Positions 11,323-18,684 of a DNA stretch of 29,115 bases are shown here, in pieces (within the stretch, counting starts at the first letter, position 1; each line of letters begins with the position of its first letter). Origin of the DNA: Terfezia claveryi. Lineage: Eukaryota; Ascomycota; Pezizomycetes; Pezizales; Pezizaceae. The notes under the pieces are model-generated. The model had not been told where the DNA came from and searched no databases. It was given only the letters and a program-made list of their open reading frames with translations. The translations under genes were made by a program, and so were the position numbers. Where the stretch lies: positions 1 to 29,115 of the forward strand of contig WHUX01000425.1 in assembly GCA_015179025.1 (NCBI GenBank), given 5' to 3'.

Positions 11323-11345
11323 TGAACCAATTATTGAACTTGGGC

Positions 11346-11872
11346 TCAAGGAATTCATCAATAACATGAAGAGTCATTTGGTAGTACCAGACTAGTTTAG
11401 TAGGTTCAGAGCAAAGATCTATTTGAGCAGGTTGCCAACTAAACTAAAAGAGGAGCTAGCCTAATCTAGTCTAATTTAGGTTGCTTATTACCACTATATG
11501 TCCCTTTCAAACTCATAGGCATTTTGAAATGGATCTAGGTTGTTAATTAGTTAACTCTAGCTATATTTGGTTTACAATACCTATTGCACCTTAGAACATA
11601 GTTGCCAAAGATTCCTTAACTTCTTTATCTATTCTACTCTAATAAGAATCATCTATTCTTAGTAATATATAGTTTGGTTAGTACAAGTCTTTGGTAGGGT
11701 AATATTAACCAGACTAGGATAATATAGGGGTCTAGTTCTAGTTCAAGTTTCTAGGCCCTACTAAACTAAATACTAGTTATGTTGTTTAGTATCTTTGTAC
11801 TACTACTTTGCTACACCATTTGAGGACTATTATCCAAATACAATAATATACAAACAACTGGCTATTGGACCT
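11346..11872 (+). other. AT-rich interval with a weak gag-like relic
   Basis: Ignoring stops, the plus strand at about 11348-11540 reads LKEFINNMKSHLVVPD, then FSRFRAKIYLSRLPTKLKEE. This resembles the capsid helices of LTR-retroelement gag proteins, but not those of the gypsy family elsewhere in the window. The rest, to 11872, is AT-rich with no recognisable coding content. The gag call is tentative and rests on pattern alone. Confidence 0.25.
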
Positions 11873-12142
11873 GTTGAGTCATAAAATAAACTGGCACAGT
11901 CTAGTAAAGCCATAGTTATTATTATTTATAGCATAGTAAATACTACGAAGGGGCCTTATGTATATATAAAGGGCCTCTACCATCCATTAGGATACTCAAT
12001 CCAATATATTATAATTTACATTACTTCTGAATTCTGCACACAGGAACTTTAAATTATAAGATTTTTTTACCTCTGAATTCTACATATGGGAACTTTAAAT
12101 TATAAGATTTTCTTACTTCTGAATGGTAACTTTGAATTGTGA
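11873..12142 (+). repeat. LTR-like AT-rich segment
   Basis: Begins TGTTGAGTCATAAAATAAACT, has a TATATATAAAGG promoter-like box near 11962-11974 and then a repeat array. After the central gypsy insertion the sequence resumes at 18537. The TG start, TATA box and short repeats suggest an LTR of a Copia-like or other retroelement. No partner LTR or confirmed 3' edge was found. Confidence 0.3.
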
Positions 12143-12147
12143 GATTT
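12021..12147. repeat. 46-bp minisatellite, interrupted by the central gypsy
   Basis: Units start TTAC(T/C)TCTGAAT at 12021, 12067 and 12113, a 46-bp step. Each carries GAACTTTAAATTATAAGATTTT or a close variant. The third unit is shortened and is cut by the gypsy target site. A further unit continues at 18537-18592 beyond the insertion. Confidence 0.8.
12143..12147. repeat. Target-site duplication gattt (left)
   Basis: The five bases before the 5' LTR are gattt, identical to those after the 3' LTR at 18537-18541. This proves both LTRs belong to one insertion event. Confidence 0.92.
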
Positions 12148-12176
12148 TGTCACAACCGTGTTCTTAGTCTTGATTT

Positions 12177-12242
12177 GACACTCGAACAGGCTTGTTCGGG
12201 TGTCGTGCTGTTTTGACACTCGAACAAGCTTGTTCGGGTGTC
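12177..12242. repeat. Two 38-bp palindromic U3 units
   Basis: 28-bp near-palindromes start at 12177 and 12215, with arms GACACTCGAACA and TGTTCG(A/G)GTGTC around AGC or GGC. A 10-bp linker separates them. The 3' LTR has three units. Confidence 0.9.
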
Positions 12243-12325
12243 GTCGATGGGTGATTGTTATCTTAGCTTCCGAGATAGGAATCTCGGGAAGCTTATTCCT
12301 TCCACGGCCTTGGCCTGGAATCATG

Positions 12326-12334
12326 TATATATAT
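12326..12334 (+). promoter_or_regulatory. Candidate TATA box of the 5' LTR
   Basis: TATATATAT lies between the U3 palindromes and the pyrimidine-rich R region, the expected place for the promoter driving full-length element RNA. The same box occurs at 18143-18151 in the 3' LTR and, mutated, in every LTR relic of the window. Confidence 0.55.
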
Positions 12335-12353
12335 CTTCGTCCCTCCGCCCTCT

Positions 12354-12373
12354 CGTTGGATCCCCATCCAACG
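12354..12373. other. Perfect hairpin downstream of the LTR TATA box
   Basis: CGTTGGAT, loop CCCC, ATCCAACG. It would lie near the 5' end of the transcript. Both arms change together in relic LTRs: CATTGGAT/ATCCAATG in the solo LTR and ATTGGAT/ATCCAAT in the 8111-8657 LTR. Confidence 0.6.
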
Positions 12374-12726
12374 TCTTATATATCCAATACAGGACCTTGC
12401 TTCTCCCAGCGCTTGTGCACCTCCCTTGTGCACCCCCCCCTTATCTCGTGAACTACTCTGCAGCACAGCTGCCTCCCTCCGACACACACGGCAACCGCTT
12501 CCGCGTGTCTCGTACCTCTTGCCCTTGTCCCCCGTCCCAGCCTTCCCCAGTCATACACGTAGCATTCCTACGTATGTGTGTGTTACCCTAGCCCTGCCCT
12601 TGCCTTGCCCCTAGCCTTTCCCCTGATCACACACGTAGCGCTCCTACGTGTGTCTCACCTTGTTCCTGTCCTCGCTCCGGTGTACCCCTTGGTCGCCTTG
12701 TCTCCTGAGCCCCCGTTACACTACGT

Positions 12727-12744
12727 TGGATCACTCTGATCAAC
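12727..12744 (+). promoter_or_regulatory. Possible primer-binding site
   Basis: A TGG occurs seven bases after the LTR end (TGGATCACTCTGATCAAC), the position where minus-strand priming by a tRNA 3' end would occur. The matching tRNA was not identified, so this rests on position only. Confidence 0.3.
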
Positions 12745-12755
12745 CGGTATGCTCA

Positions 12756-13976
12756 ATGGCTGCCCAAGACACCACTCCCGTGCTCGCAGCCAGATTTCGA
12801 GCCTGACAAGCTCTACCCATTCCCATGAACCAGGCCGATTTCGGCAGCTATCGTTAGACCATTATCGATATATACCTGGCGGTGGATGCCTTAGGCCAAC
12901 GACTGGAATTAGCCATACATGAAGGCCAACAAAAACAGACCAGAACCAATGACGAGGTCACGATACTCACCGAAGACCTCCTTTCCTGCCAGGCTGACCT
13001 CGCAACCACCCAGAATGACTTGATCAATGAAAGAAGGACCATCCAGAGCCTGAATAGAGCCTTGGACACAATCCAAGCAGCCCCAGCACCCCAAGCGCTA
13101 CAGGCACCCAAGACCCAGGATCTTCCTACCCCACCAAAGTTCAATGGCGACAGGACTCGCCTGAAAGCCTGGAAAAATTCTATCAAAATCAAACTAACTG
13201 GGGATGCTGCAAAATTCCCTACCATTCAGCACCGATTAGCTTATGTATACGGCCTATTGGAGGGCAGAGCTTTGGACCAGGTCCAACCCTATATGCTCGA
13301 TGACCGCTTCAACCTCCCTGATGTTGCTGCTCTGCTCACAATCCTCGACCGTGCCTTCGGAGACCCAGACCCCGTGGGTACAGCAACTCGCACTCTCCGA
13401 GCACTAAAACAGAAGGGCCATGACCTCTCAATATACGTGGCAGAATTCTCAAGGTTGGCAGCAGAGGTGGAGTGGAATGATCGGGTGAAGCTGGAACAGT
13501 TCGAGGAAGGCCTCAATATTGAGCTCAAACAGGCCCTCCTCCAATCTCCAGATATCAAAACCCTGGATGAATTCATTGATCAGGCATCCAAGATGGAGCA
13601 AAAGATAGCTAGGTTGAGAGTCCAGGTCAGCGTCCCCAGTACCTATCGGCCTCCTGTTAAAGCCCAGCACCTCCAGCAACAAACTCGACCCCCGAACCCT
13701 AGCCCTCAGACCCAAGCTACAGCCAATAAGCCAGCCCACCCATCCCTGGTGGTGGGCGGCACCACCCCCATGGATTTATCATCAGGAAGGCTCCGCCTGA
13801 CACAAGAAGAGAGGGAACGTTGCCGCAACAATGGGTTGTGTATTGCCTGTGGGAAAGGGGACCACTTCATCGCGGCATGTCCCCTCCGCAAGAACCGATC
13901 CCTGGCCGCCCACGCCATATCCGAATCAAGGATTGAAGAGGTTGAAGAATCGGGAAAAGGGGAGTCCCTTGCCTAG
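12756..13976 (+). pseudogene. Gag (capsid/nucleocapsid), N-terminus broken
   Basis: The ATG at 12756 opens MAAQDTTPVLAARFRA, followed by TGA (12804) and TAG (12855). From 12858 the frame is open for about 370 codons to TAG 13974-13976. The order is a charged, coiled-coil-like segment (ELAIHEGQQKQTRTNDE on), a Pro/Ala linker, a gag capsid-like domain (LPTPPKFNGDRTRLKAW through EFIDQASKMEQKIARL), a Pro/Gln-rich linker, and a CCHC zinc knuckle at 13839-13880 (CIACGKGDHFIAAC). No in-frame ATG follows the second stop until 13290 or so. A GTG at 12882 is not a convincing eukaryotic start. Gag forms the particle and binds element RNA. Confidence 0.85.
13952..13958 (+). promoter_or_regulatory. -1 ribosomal frameshift heptamer G_GGA_AAA
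   Basis: The heptamer is in the X_XXY_YYZ phase relative to the gag frame (…TCG GGA AAA GGG). It lies 15 bases before the gag stop. A -1 slip leads into the pol frame (AGG GGA GTC CCT TGC CTA GTT ACT…), the frame in which the protease lies. Relics read AGGAAAA at the same place. No downstream pseudoknot was modelled. Confidence 0.65.
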
Positions 13977-14856
13977 TTACTGACACTAGCAAGGGACCTG
14001 CCTAGGGCCATTTATCTTTGTCTGCATTTTCTTTGCCTGCACCTATGTCTGTTGATGAATCTCGCTTGTTTGGCAAGCATTTTGTAGTACCAATAACTGT
14101 TAAATTCAATGGTAAAACAGTGGTAACATCAGCTCTCATCGATTGTGGTGCTTTGGGAATTGCATTCATTGATCAGGCCTTCGTCAGTAAAAATTCCATA
14201 CCAACCTCGAAGTTAAAAATCCCCCGCCTTCTCGACGTCATTGATGGCCGCCCCATCTCTTCTGGGGCTATTACCGACCTCGCGTGTCTACCCAGTACCA
14301 TTGGAGACCATTCGGAGGACCTCCCAATGTTTGTGACCAAACTAAAATATCCAATTGTACTTGGGATCCCCTGGCTCAGAATACACGATGTGTCAGTCAG
14401 CTTCGGCTCGTACACCTTGCAATTCAACAGCCATTATTGCAGAAAAAACTGTGGAGGTCCAAAAATCACCGTCACGGGGCTATGCGCATTACCACCCCTG
14501 ATAATCCACCCAGCCCAGGTGGTACACCAGCCCGCGCACATCAATGCTGTTCACTCCCCGATTACCCCTGTCCCCCCTGTTCCCCTAGCGACCCTAAAAC
14601 CTCTGAACGTTAGCTTTATCAGGGCAGGGGCTTTCGCTTACCTCACCAGGAGGCACAAGCTGAAGGCTCATACCCTATCTATACACGAGGTTAACTTGGA
14701 AATCAACAAGATGCGGCCTAAGGAGGAGTGGAAGGCTATGGTCCCGGATGAATATCACGAGTTCATTGATCTGTTCTTGGAAAAGGCCGCAGAGAAACTC
14801 GCATCACACTGACCATACGACCACACTATCCCGCTGGTAGAAGGTAAAACCCCCCC
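13959..14856 (+). pseudogene. Protease segment of pol
   Basis: Entered from gag by a -1 shift. The frame is open from about 14006 to the TGA at 14811-14813, with an earlier TAG at 14003 where the minus-strand copy has CCA. The core is SALIDCGALGIAFIDQAFV (D at 14141), a retropepsin-like active site with Cys in place of Ser/Thr. A proline-rich linker follows, then KTLNVSFIRAGAFAYL-like and HEVNLEINKMRPKEEWKAM blocks shared by all copies. The TGA at 14811 probably replaces CGA (HRPYDH in the minus-strand copy). Function: polyprotein maturation. Confidence 0.85.
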
Positions 14857-14857
14857 T
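14851..14857 (+). other. C-run frameshift between protease and RT
   Basis: CCCCCCT lies in the pol frame as C_CCC_CCT (the full C-run is 14850-14856). One step back here joins the protease frame to the RT frame, which continues TAT GGG CCT CTC TAT GGA ATG. It is either a one-base loss or a second -1 slip site. Confidence 0.5.
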
Positions 14858-16149
14858 ATGGGCCTCTCTATGGAATGTCCCAGGTTGAGCTGGAAGCCAT
14901 GAAGAAATACTTGGAAGAAAACCTCAACAAGAGCTTCATTCGCCACAGCTCCTCACCAGTGGGTGCCCCTGTGCTGTTCGTGAAGAAATCGGACGGCTCC
15001 CTTCGGTTGTGTGTTGATTATCGTGGCCTGAACGAAATAACGGTCAAAAACAGGTACCCTCTACCCCTAATCCAGGAGACATTAGCCAGGCTCTCCAAGG
15101 CCAAGTGGTTCACCAAACTGGATTTGAGAGGGGCATACAACCTGGTACGGATCGCCGAGGGGGAGGAGTGGAAAACTGCCTTCCGAACTTGTTATGGCCA
15201 TTTTGAGTATAATGTTATGCCTTTTGGGTTGACTAACGCCCCGGCCTCTTTCCAGCACTTTATTAATGACACCCTGCAAGACTATCTGGATGTGTTCTGC
15301 ACAGCCTACCTTGACGATATCCTGATCTATTCGGATACCCTGGCAGAGCACAAAATCCATGTTCGTCAAGTGTTGGAGAAGCTGGAGCAAGCCGGATTGT
15401 ACCTCAAGCCCGAGAAATGCGAGTTTCATGTGCAAGAGGTCAAGTATCTGGGGTTAATCATCACCATGGAGGGCATCAGGATGGACCCTGCCAAGGTTAC
15501 CACTGTCCAGGAATGGCAAATCCCAGCGAATCTCAAAGATGTCCAGGCATTCCTAGGGTTTGCCAACTTTTACCGGCGTTTTATCCTGGGTTATTCGAAG
15601 ATCGTAGCCCCCCTCACCGCCCTGACCAAAAAAGACCGGCAATTCCACTGGAGTCCAGAAGCCCAATCCACCTTCCAGAACCTCAAGGAAGCCTTCTGCT
15701 CAGCACCAATCCTGGCCCACTTTGACCCAGACAGCGAATGTATCATGGAAACTGACGCCTCCGACTATGTCTCCGCGGGGATCTTGTCTCAGTATGTCAA
15801 CGGGATCCTCCACCCTGTGGCCTACTTCTCGAAAAAACACTCCCCGACTGAGTGCAACTACAAGATCTATGACAAAGAACTGATGGCCATCGTACGAGCA
15901 TTCGAAGAATGGAGGCCACATCTAGAGTCAGCCAAGGGGATCATCGAGGTATTATCTGACCACAAAAACCTTGAGTATTTTACAACCACCAAGCTGCTTA
16001 ACCGAAGGCAAGCTAGGTGGTCGGAGTTCTTATCTCGGTTCAACTTCAAGATCAGATACCAGCCAGGAAAGGCTGGGGGCAAGCCCGATGCATTAACTCG
16101 GAGATCAGGAGATCTCCCTAAAGGGGGGGATGAAAGGCTAAAATACTAA
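14857..16149 (+). pseudogene. Reverse transcriptase and RNase H
   Basis: Open from the C-run to TAA 16147-16149, so the enzyme domain itself is intact. Counting from the ATG at 14875: RT metal site KLDLRGAY (D83) and YLDD (145-148), with [20 protein letters not shown] between. A tether and RNase H follow, with the acidic triad D294 (METDASDY), E335 (YDKELMAIV) and D362 ([10 protein letters not shown]), then the PDALTRR end block. It copies element RNA to DNA in cytoplasmic particles and degrades the RNA strand. The final TAA (…LKY stop NQVVLKPENLD) appears to replace CAA. Without it RT would run into integrase, as in other gypsy pol polyproteins. Confidence 0.93.
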
Positions 16150-17253
16150 AATCAGGTGGTATTGAAGCCCGAAAACCTTGACCTGGTGGCCAATGTCCTT
16201 GCTGAAGCTGAGGCTGAGGCTGATGCAGAAGCGGAAGCGGAGGCTGAGGCCGATGCGGAAGCTGAGGCTGAGGCTGACCTCCGACAACTAGTGAGACAGG
16301 CATATATGGACGACCCCCTGGCCAAGGAAATTATCACCGCAGTGGATTCTGGCCAGCGCCACCACCCCAAGATCTCCCTAGCCGAGTGTACCGTCCAGGA
16401 AGGCCTCCTCTACCACCTCGAACGGCTGTATGTGCCAGAAGGAGAGCTGCGCCTTCGATTGATCAAGGAACATCACGACACCCTGGCTGCTGGGCACCCT
16501 GGAGTGGCTAAGACGTTAGAGCTCTTGAATAGGCAATACACGTGGATTAACCAACGGAAGGACGTGGAAAGGTACTTGTGGAACTGCCATGTTTGCAAGC
16601 GTGCTAAGCCTACCCGTCATGCTCCTTATGGGACCCTGAAGCCCTTAGAGATCCCAGACCAACCTTGGCAACACCTAACCATGGACTTTGTGACTGGGTT
16701 GCTGGAGGATTCGGGGTTTAATGCTATCCTTATGGTAGTAGACCGATTGACCAAAATGAGGCATGTTATACCTTGCCATGATACCTGTTCGGCCCGGGAC
16801 CTCGCCGGCCTCTACCTCAACCATATATTCCGCTACCATGGTCTCCCCAAGTCAGTCGTTTCAGACCGCGGCCCCCAATTCGTCTCGGACTTCTGGAAGG
16901 TATTCTGCGAGCTTCTGGCAATCAACATACACCTCTCCACGGCGTATCACCCCCAAACAGATAGTCAGTCCGAGCGAATGAATGCGATCATGGAGCAGTA
17001 CCTGAGAGCATACGTCAATTACCAGCAAAACAACTGGGTTTCGCTGCTGGCAACTTGTGAGTTCGCCGCTAATAACCATTTCTCGGAGACTCTGAAAACC
17101 TCCCCGTTCCTGGCCAATTATGGCTGGCACCCTTGTTTCGTGGACTCCCTAGCACCCCTGCACAAGGCTAGGGAGAACACCCCAGCTAAGGAGTTCGCCA
17201 CAGAGATTGCTGAGCTGCACTCTACTCTAAGAGCCGAACTGGTATATGCTTAA
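16150..17253 (+). pseudogene. Integrase catalytic region
   Basis: Same frame as RT, after one TAA. Counting from 16156: an Ala-Glu/Asp tract (16-41); an HHCC zinc domain (H107, H114, C144, C147); and a catalytic core with D177 (LTMDFVTG), D237 (VSDRGPQF) and E273 (TDSQSERMN), which is D,D35E spacing. All ligands and catalytic residues are present. The ORF stops at TAA 17251-17253 (…LVYA stop ARQAEYANGS) where the plus-strand relic has CAA. It would insert cDNA with a 5-bp staggered cut, matching the gattt duplication. Confidence 0.92.
16201..16278 (+). repeat. In-frame Ala-Glu/Asp dipeptide expansion in integrase N-terminus
   Basis: Degenerate GCTGAGGC-type hexamers encode about 13 alternating Ala-Glu or Ala-Asp pairs. 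The corresponding place in the relic at 6482-6520 has no such tract, so it expanded in this lineage or was lost in the relic. Confidence 0.85.
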
Positions 17254-17738
17254 GCCAGGCAAGCTGAGTATGCCAATGGATCACGGTTGCCAGCCCCCAG
17301 ATATCAGCCAGGAGACAAGGTGTGGCTTCCAGCCGGCACTTCCGAACAGAACGCCCCTCCCGCAAGCTGGATCATAAATTCCTGGGACCCTTTGAGGTAT
17401 TGGCAGCTGTGGGAACTCACGCCTATCGATTGAGGTTTCCCAAAGATATCAAACGGCACCCGGTTGTTCATGTCTCCGAGATCGAGCCCGCTGCGGATGA
17501 CCCCCTCCCAGGACAGAAACACCCCCCACCCCCTCTAGTGGTTATCGAAGGGGAAGAGGAATGGGAGGTAGAGGAAGTGCTGGACTCGCAGAAGAGGTAC
17601 GGGCATCTGCAGTACAAGGTTAAGTGGCTAGGGGACGAGGAGGCGACCTGGCAACCCGCAGAGGACTTGGAGAATGCGCAGGATTTGGTCGCTCTATTCC
17701 ACCAGCAATACCCAAGGAAGCCTCGCCCAATGGAATGA
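17254..17738 (+). pseudogene. Integrase C-terminus with chromodomain
   Basis: Continues integrase (ARQAEYANGS, then a GPY/F-like block DHKFLGPFEVLAAVGTHAYR) after a one-base loss near 17327 (CTTCCAGC; the relic at ~7558 has an extra base). The chromodomain lies at about 17550-17710: EEWEVEEVLDSQKRYGHLQY then KVKWLGDEEATWQPAEDL. The first cage position is Trp and the second is the Trp of KVKW. The position usually Tyr in KGY is Asp, so this is a divergent (group II-like) chromodomain. It would direct integration toward modified nucleosomes. It ends at TGA 17736-17738. Confidence 0.88.
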
Positions 17739-17926
17739 TGTTGTGTCTTTTGAGAGTCATACGGTGGGGCCCGTCCGACTCTCGTTCTTCTCGCTCTTCT
17801 CGTTCTTCTTGTTGTTTGGAGTTGGAATCCTTATCGTTGCCTTTGTTGTTGTTTCCTGTGTTGATTTTGCCGGTTACCGTGCCTAGGCCTCCTAGTCGCT
17901 GGAGCTCCAGCCTAAAGGGGGGATAG
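17739..17926 (+). other. 3' untranslated region with polypurine tract
   Basis: No ORF. Pyrimidine-rich (CGTTCTTCTCGCTCTTCTCG and on) up to the polypurine tract AAAGGGGGGA at 17914-17923, three bases before the 3' LTR. This tract is the expected plus-strand DNA primer. Confidence 0.75.
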
Positions 17927-17955
17927 TGTCACAACCGTGTTCTTAGTCTTGATTT

Positions 17956-18059
17956 GACACTTGAACAGGCTTGTTCGGGTGTCGTGCTGTTTTGACACTC
18001 GAACAGGCTTGTTCGAGTGTTGTGCTGTTTTGACACTCGAACAGGCTTGTTCGAGTGTC
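17956..18059. repeat. Three 38-bp palindromic U3 units
   Basis: 28-bp near-palindromes start at 17956, 17994 and 18032, exactly 38 bp apart, one more than in the 5' LTR. Confidence 0.9.
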
Positions 18060-18142
18060 GTCGATGGGTGATTGTTATCTTAGCTTCCGAGATAGGAATC
18101 TTGGGAAGCTTATTCCTTCCACGGCCTTGGCCTGGAATCATG

Positions 18143-18151
18143 TATATATAT
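18143..18151 (+). promoter_or_regulatory. Candidate TATA box of the 3' LTR
   Basis: TATATATAT at the same LTR position as 12326-12334. In the 3' LTR it could drive read-out transcription toward 18540 and beyond. Confidence 0.45.
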
Positions 18152-18536
18152 CTTTGTCCCTCCGCCCTCTCGTTGGATCCCCATCCAACGTCTCTTATAT
18201 CCAATACAGGACCTTGCCTCTCCCAGCGCTTGTGCACCTCCCTTGTGCACCCCCCCTTGTCTCGTGAACTACTCTGCAGCACAGCTGCCTCCCTCCGACA
18301 CACGCGGCAACCGCTTCCGCGTGTCTCGTGCCTCTTGCCCTTGTCCCCCGTCCCAGCCTTCCCCAGTCACACACGTAGCGTTCCTATGTGTGTGTGTGTT
18401 ACCCTAGCCCTGCCCTTGCCTTGCCCCTAGCCTTTCCCCTGATCACACACGTAGCGCTCCTATGTGTATCTCACCTTGTTCCTGTCCTCGCCCCGGCGTA
18501 CCCCTTGGTCGCCTTGTCCCCTGAGCCCCCGTTACA

Positions 18537-18541
18537 GATTT
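18537..18541. repeat. Target-site duplication gattt (right)
   Basis: Identical to 12143-12147. The interrupted minisatellite resumes here. Confidence 0.92.
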
Positions 18542-18684
18542 TCTCACTTCTGAATTCTATATATAGGAATTTTGAATTATAAGACTTTCATACAGTTGTT
18601 AGTTTAACAGCTAGCTAGTCATAGTATGTTACAAATCAGATATCGAACAAACAGGTTTAACTAATTTAGATATTACTATATTAG
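18542..18684. other. Continuation of the interrupted LTR-like segment
   Basis: Another unit of the 46-bp repeat (CTCACTTCTGAATTCTATAT) runs to about 18592. AT-rich sequence with no recognisable gene follows, up to the microsatellite. Confidence 0.5.

Larger units (their letters stand above)
8658..11345 (-). pseudogene. Plavaka-type DDE transposase relic with C2H2 zinc fingers
   Basis: Read on the minus strand with stops ignored, it follows the intact transposase at 26098-29115. Near 10100-10240 it shows SDATYLINISSNGNLWPIYM, matching SDQTCLTNFSGDKKLWPIFM. Around 9800-9900 comes a LLDHMENATIHG block (intact LADHMENVNIHC). Near 8920-9010 comes YFNFPKIYILMH (intact AFNYPKLHLLTH). The second glutamate of the intact TEITEALH block, a likely catalytic residue, has become lysine. 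Two zinc fingers lie at the N-terminus. The C-terminal ~200 residues are missing where the gypsy relic begins. Clearly dead and probably the oldest element here. Confidence 0.75.
12148..12720 (+). repeat. 5' LTR
   Basis: Starts TGTCACAACCGTG and ends CCCCCGTTACA. The order is: two 38-bp palindromic units (12177-12242), an interrupted hairpin (12265-12293), TATATATAT (12326-12334), a perfect 8-bp hairpin (12354-12373), then a pyrimidine-rich R/U5 region with three stem-loops up to about 12654. Confidence 0.92.
12148..18536 (+). mobile_element. Nearly complete Ty3/gypsy chromovirus
   Basis: A 6.4-kb element with paired LTRs (573 and 610 bp), a 5-bp target duplication, and gag, protease, RT, RNase H, integrase and chromodomain in the Ty3/gypsy order, ending in a polypurine tract. 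The C-terminal chromodomain places it among chromoviruses. Its ORFs are broken by six stops (in gag at 12804 and 12855, and in pol at 14003, 14811, 16147 and 17251) and by frame changes at 14850-14857 and about 17327. The LTRs differ at roughly twenty positions by eye, nearly all transitions, plus one 38-bp repeat unit. It was not autonomous in this form but is the best-preserved family member here. Confidence 0.93.
17927..18536 (+). repeat. 3' LTR
   Basis: TGTCACAACCGTG...CCCCCGTTACA, 610 bp. Same layout as the 5' LTR, but with three 38-bp palindromic U3 units. TATATATAT at 18143-18151. Differences from the 5' LTR are almost all C/T or G/A. Confidence 0.92.

Noticed and set aside
12200..12614. 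Overlapping plus- and minus-strand ORFs in the LTRs (also 17929-18430, 2309-2659 and 8274-8596)
   Set aside because: They lie wholly within LTR sequence, change length between LTR copies and have no recognisable domain. They are shadows in GC-rich pyrimidine tracts.
12882..12884. GTG as the start of gag in the central element
   Set aside because: Eukaryotic gag would start at ATG. In-frame ATGs at 12756 and 12825 precede two stops, and the sequence upstream of GTG is conserved in other copies, so the N-terminus is broken rather than starting here.
17956..18059. Regularly spaced palindromic repeats resembling a short CRISPR array
   Set aside because: The 10-bp spacers are identical, the units lie inside an LTR and occur in both LTRs, and the sequence is fungal.
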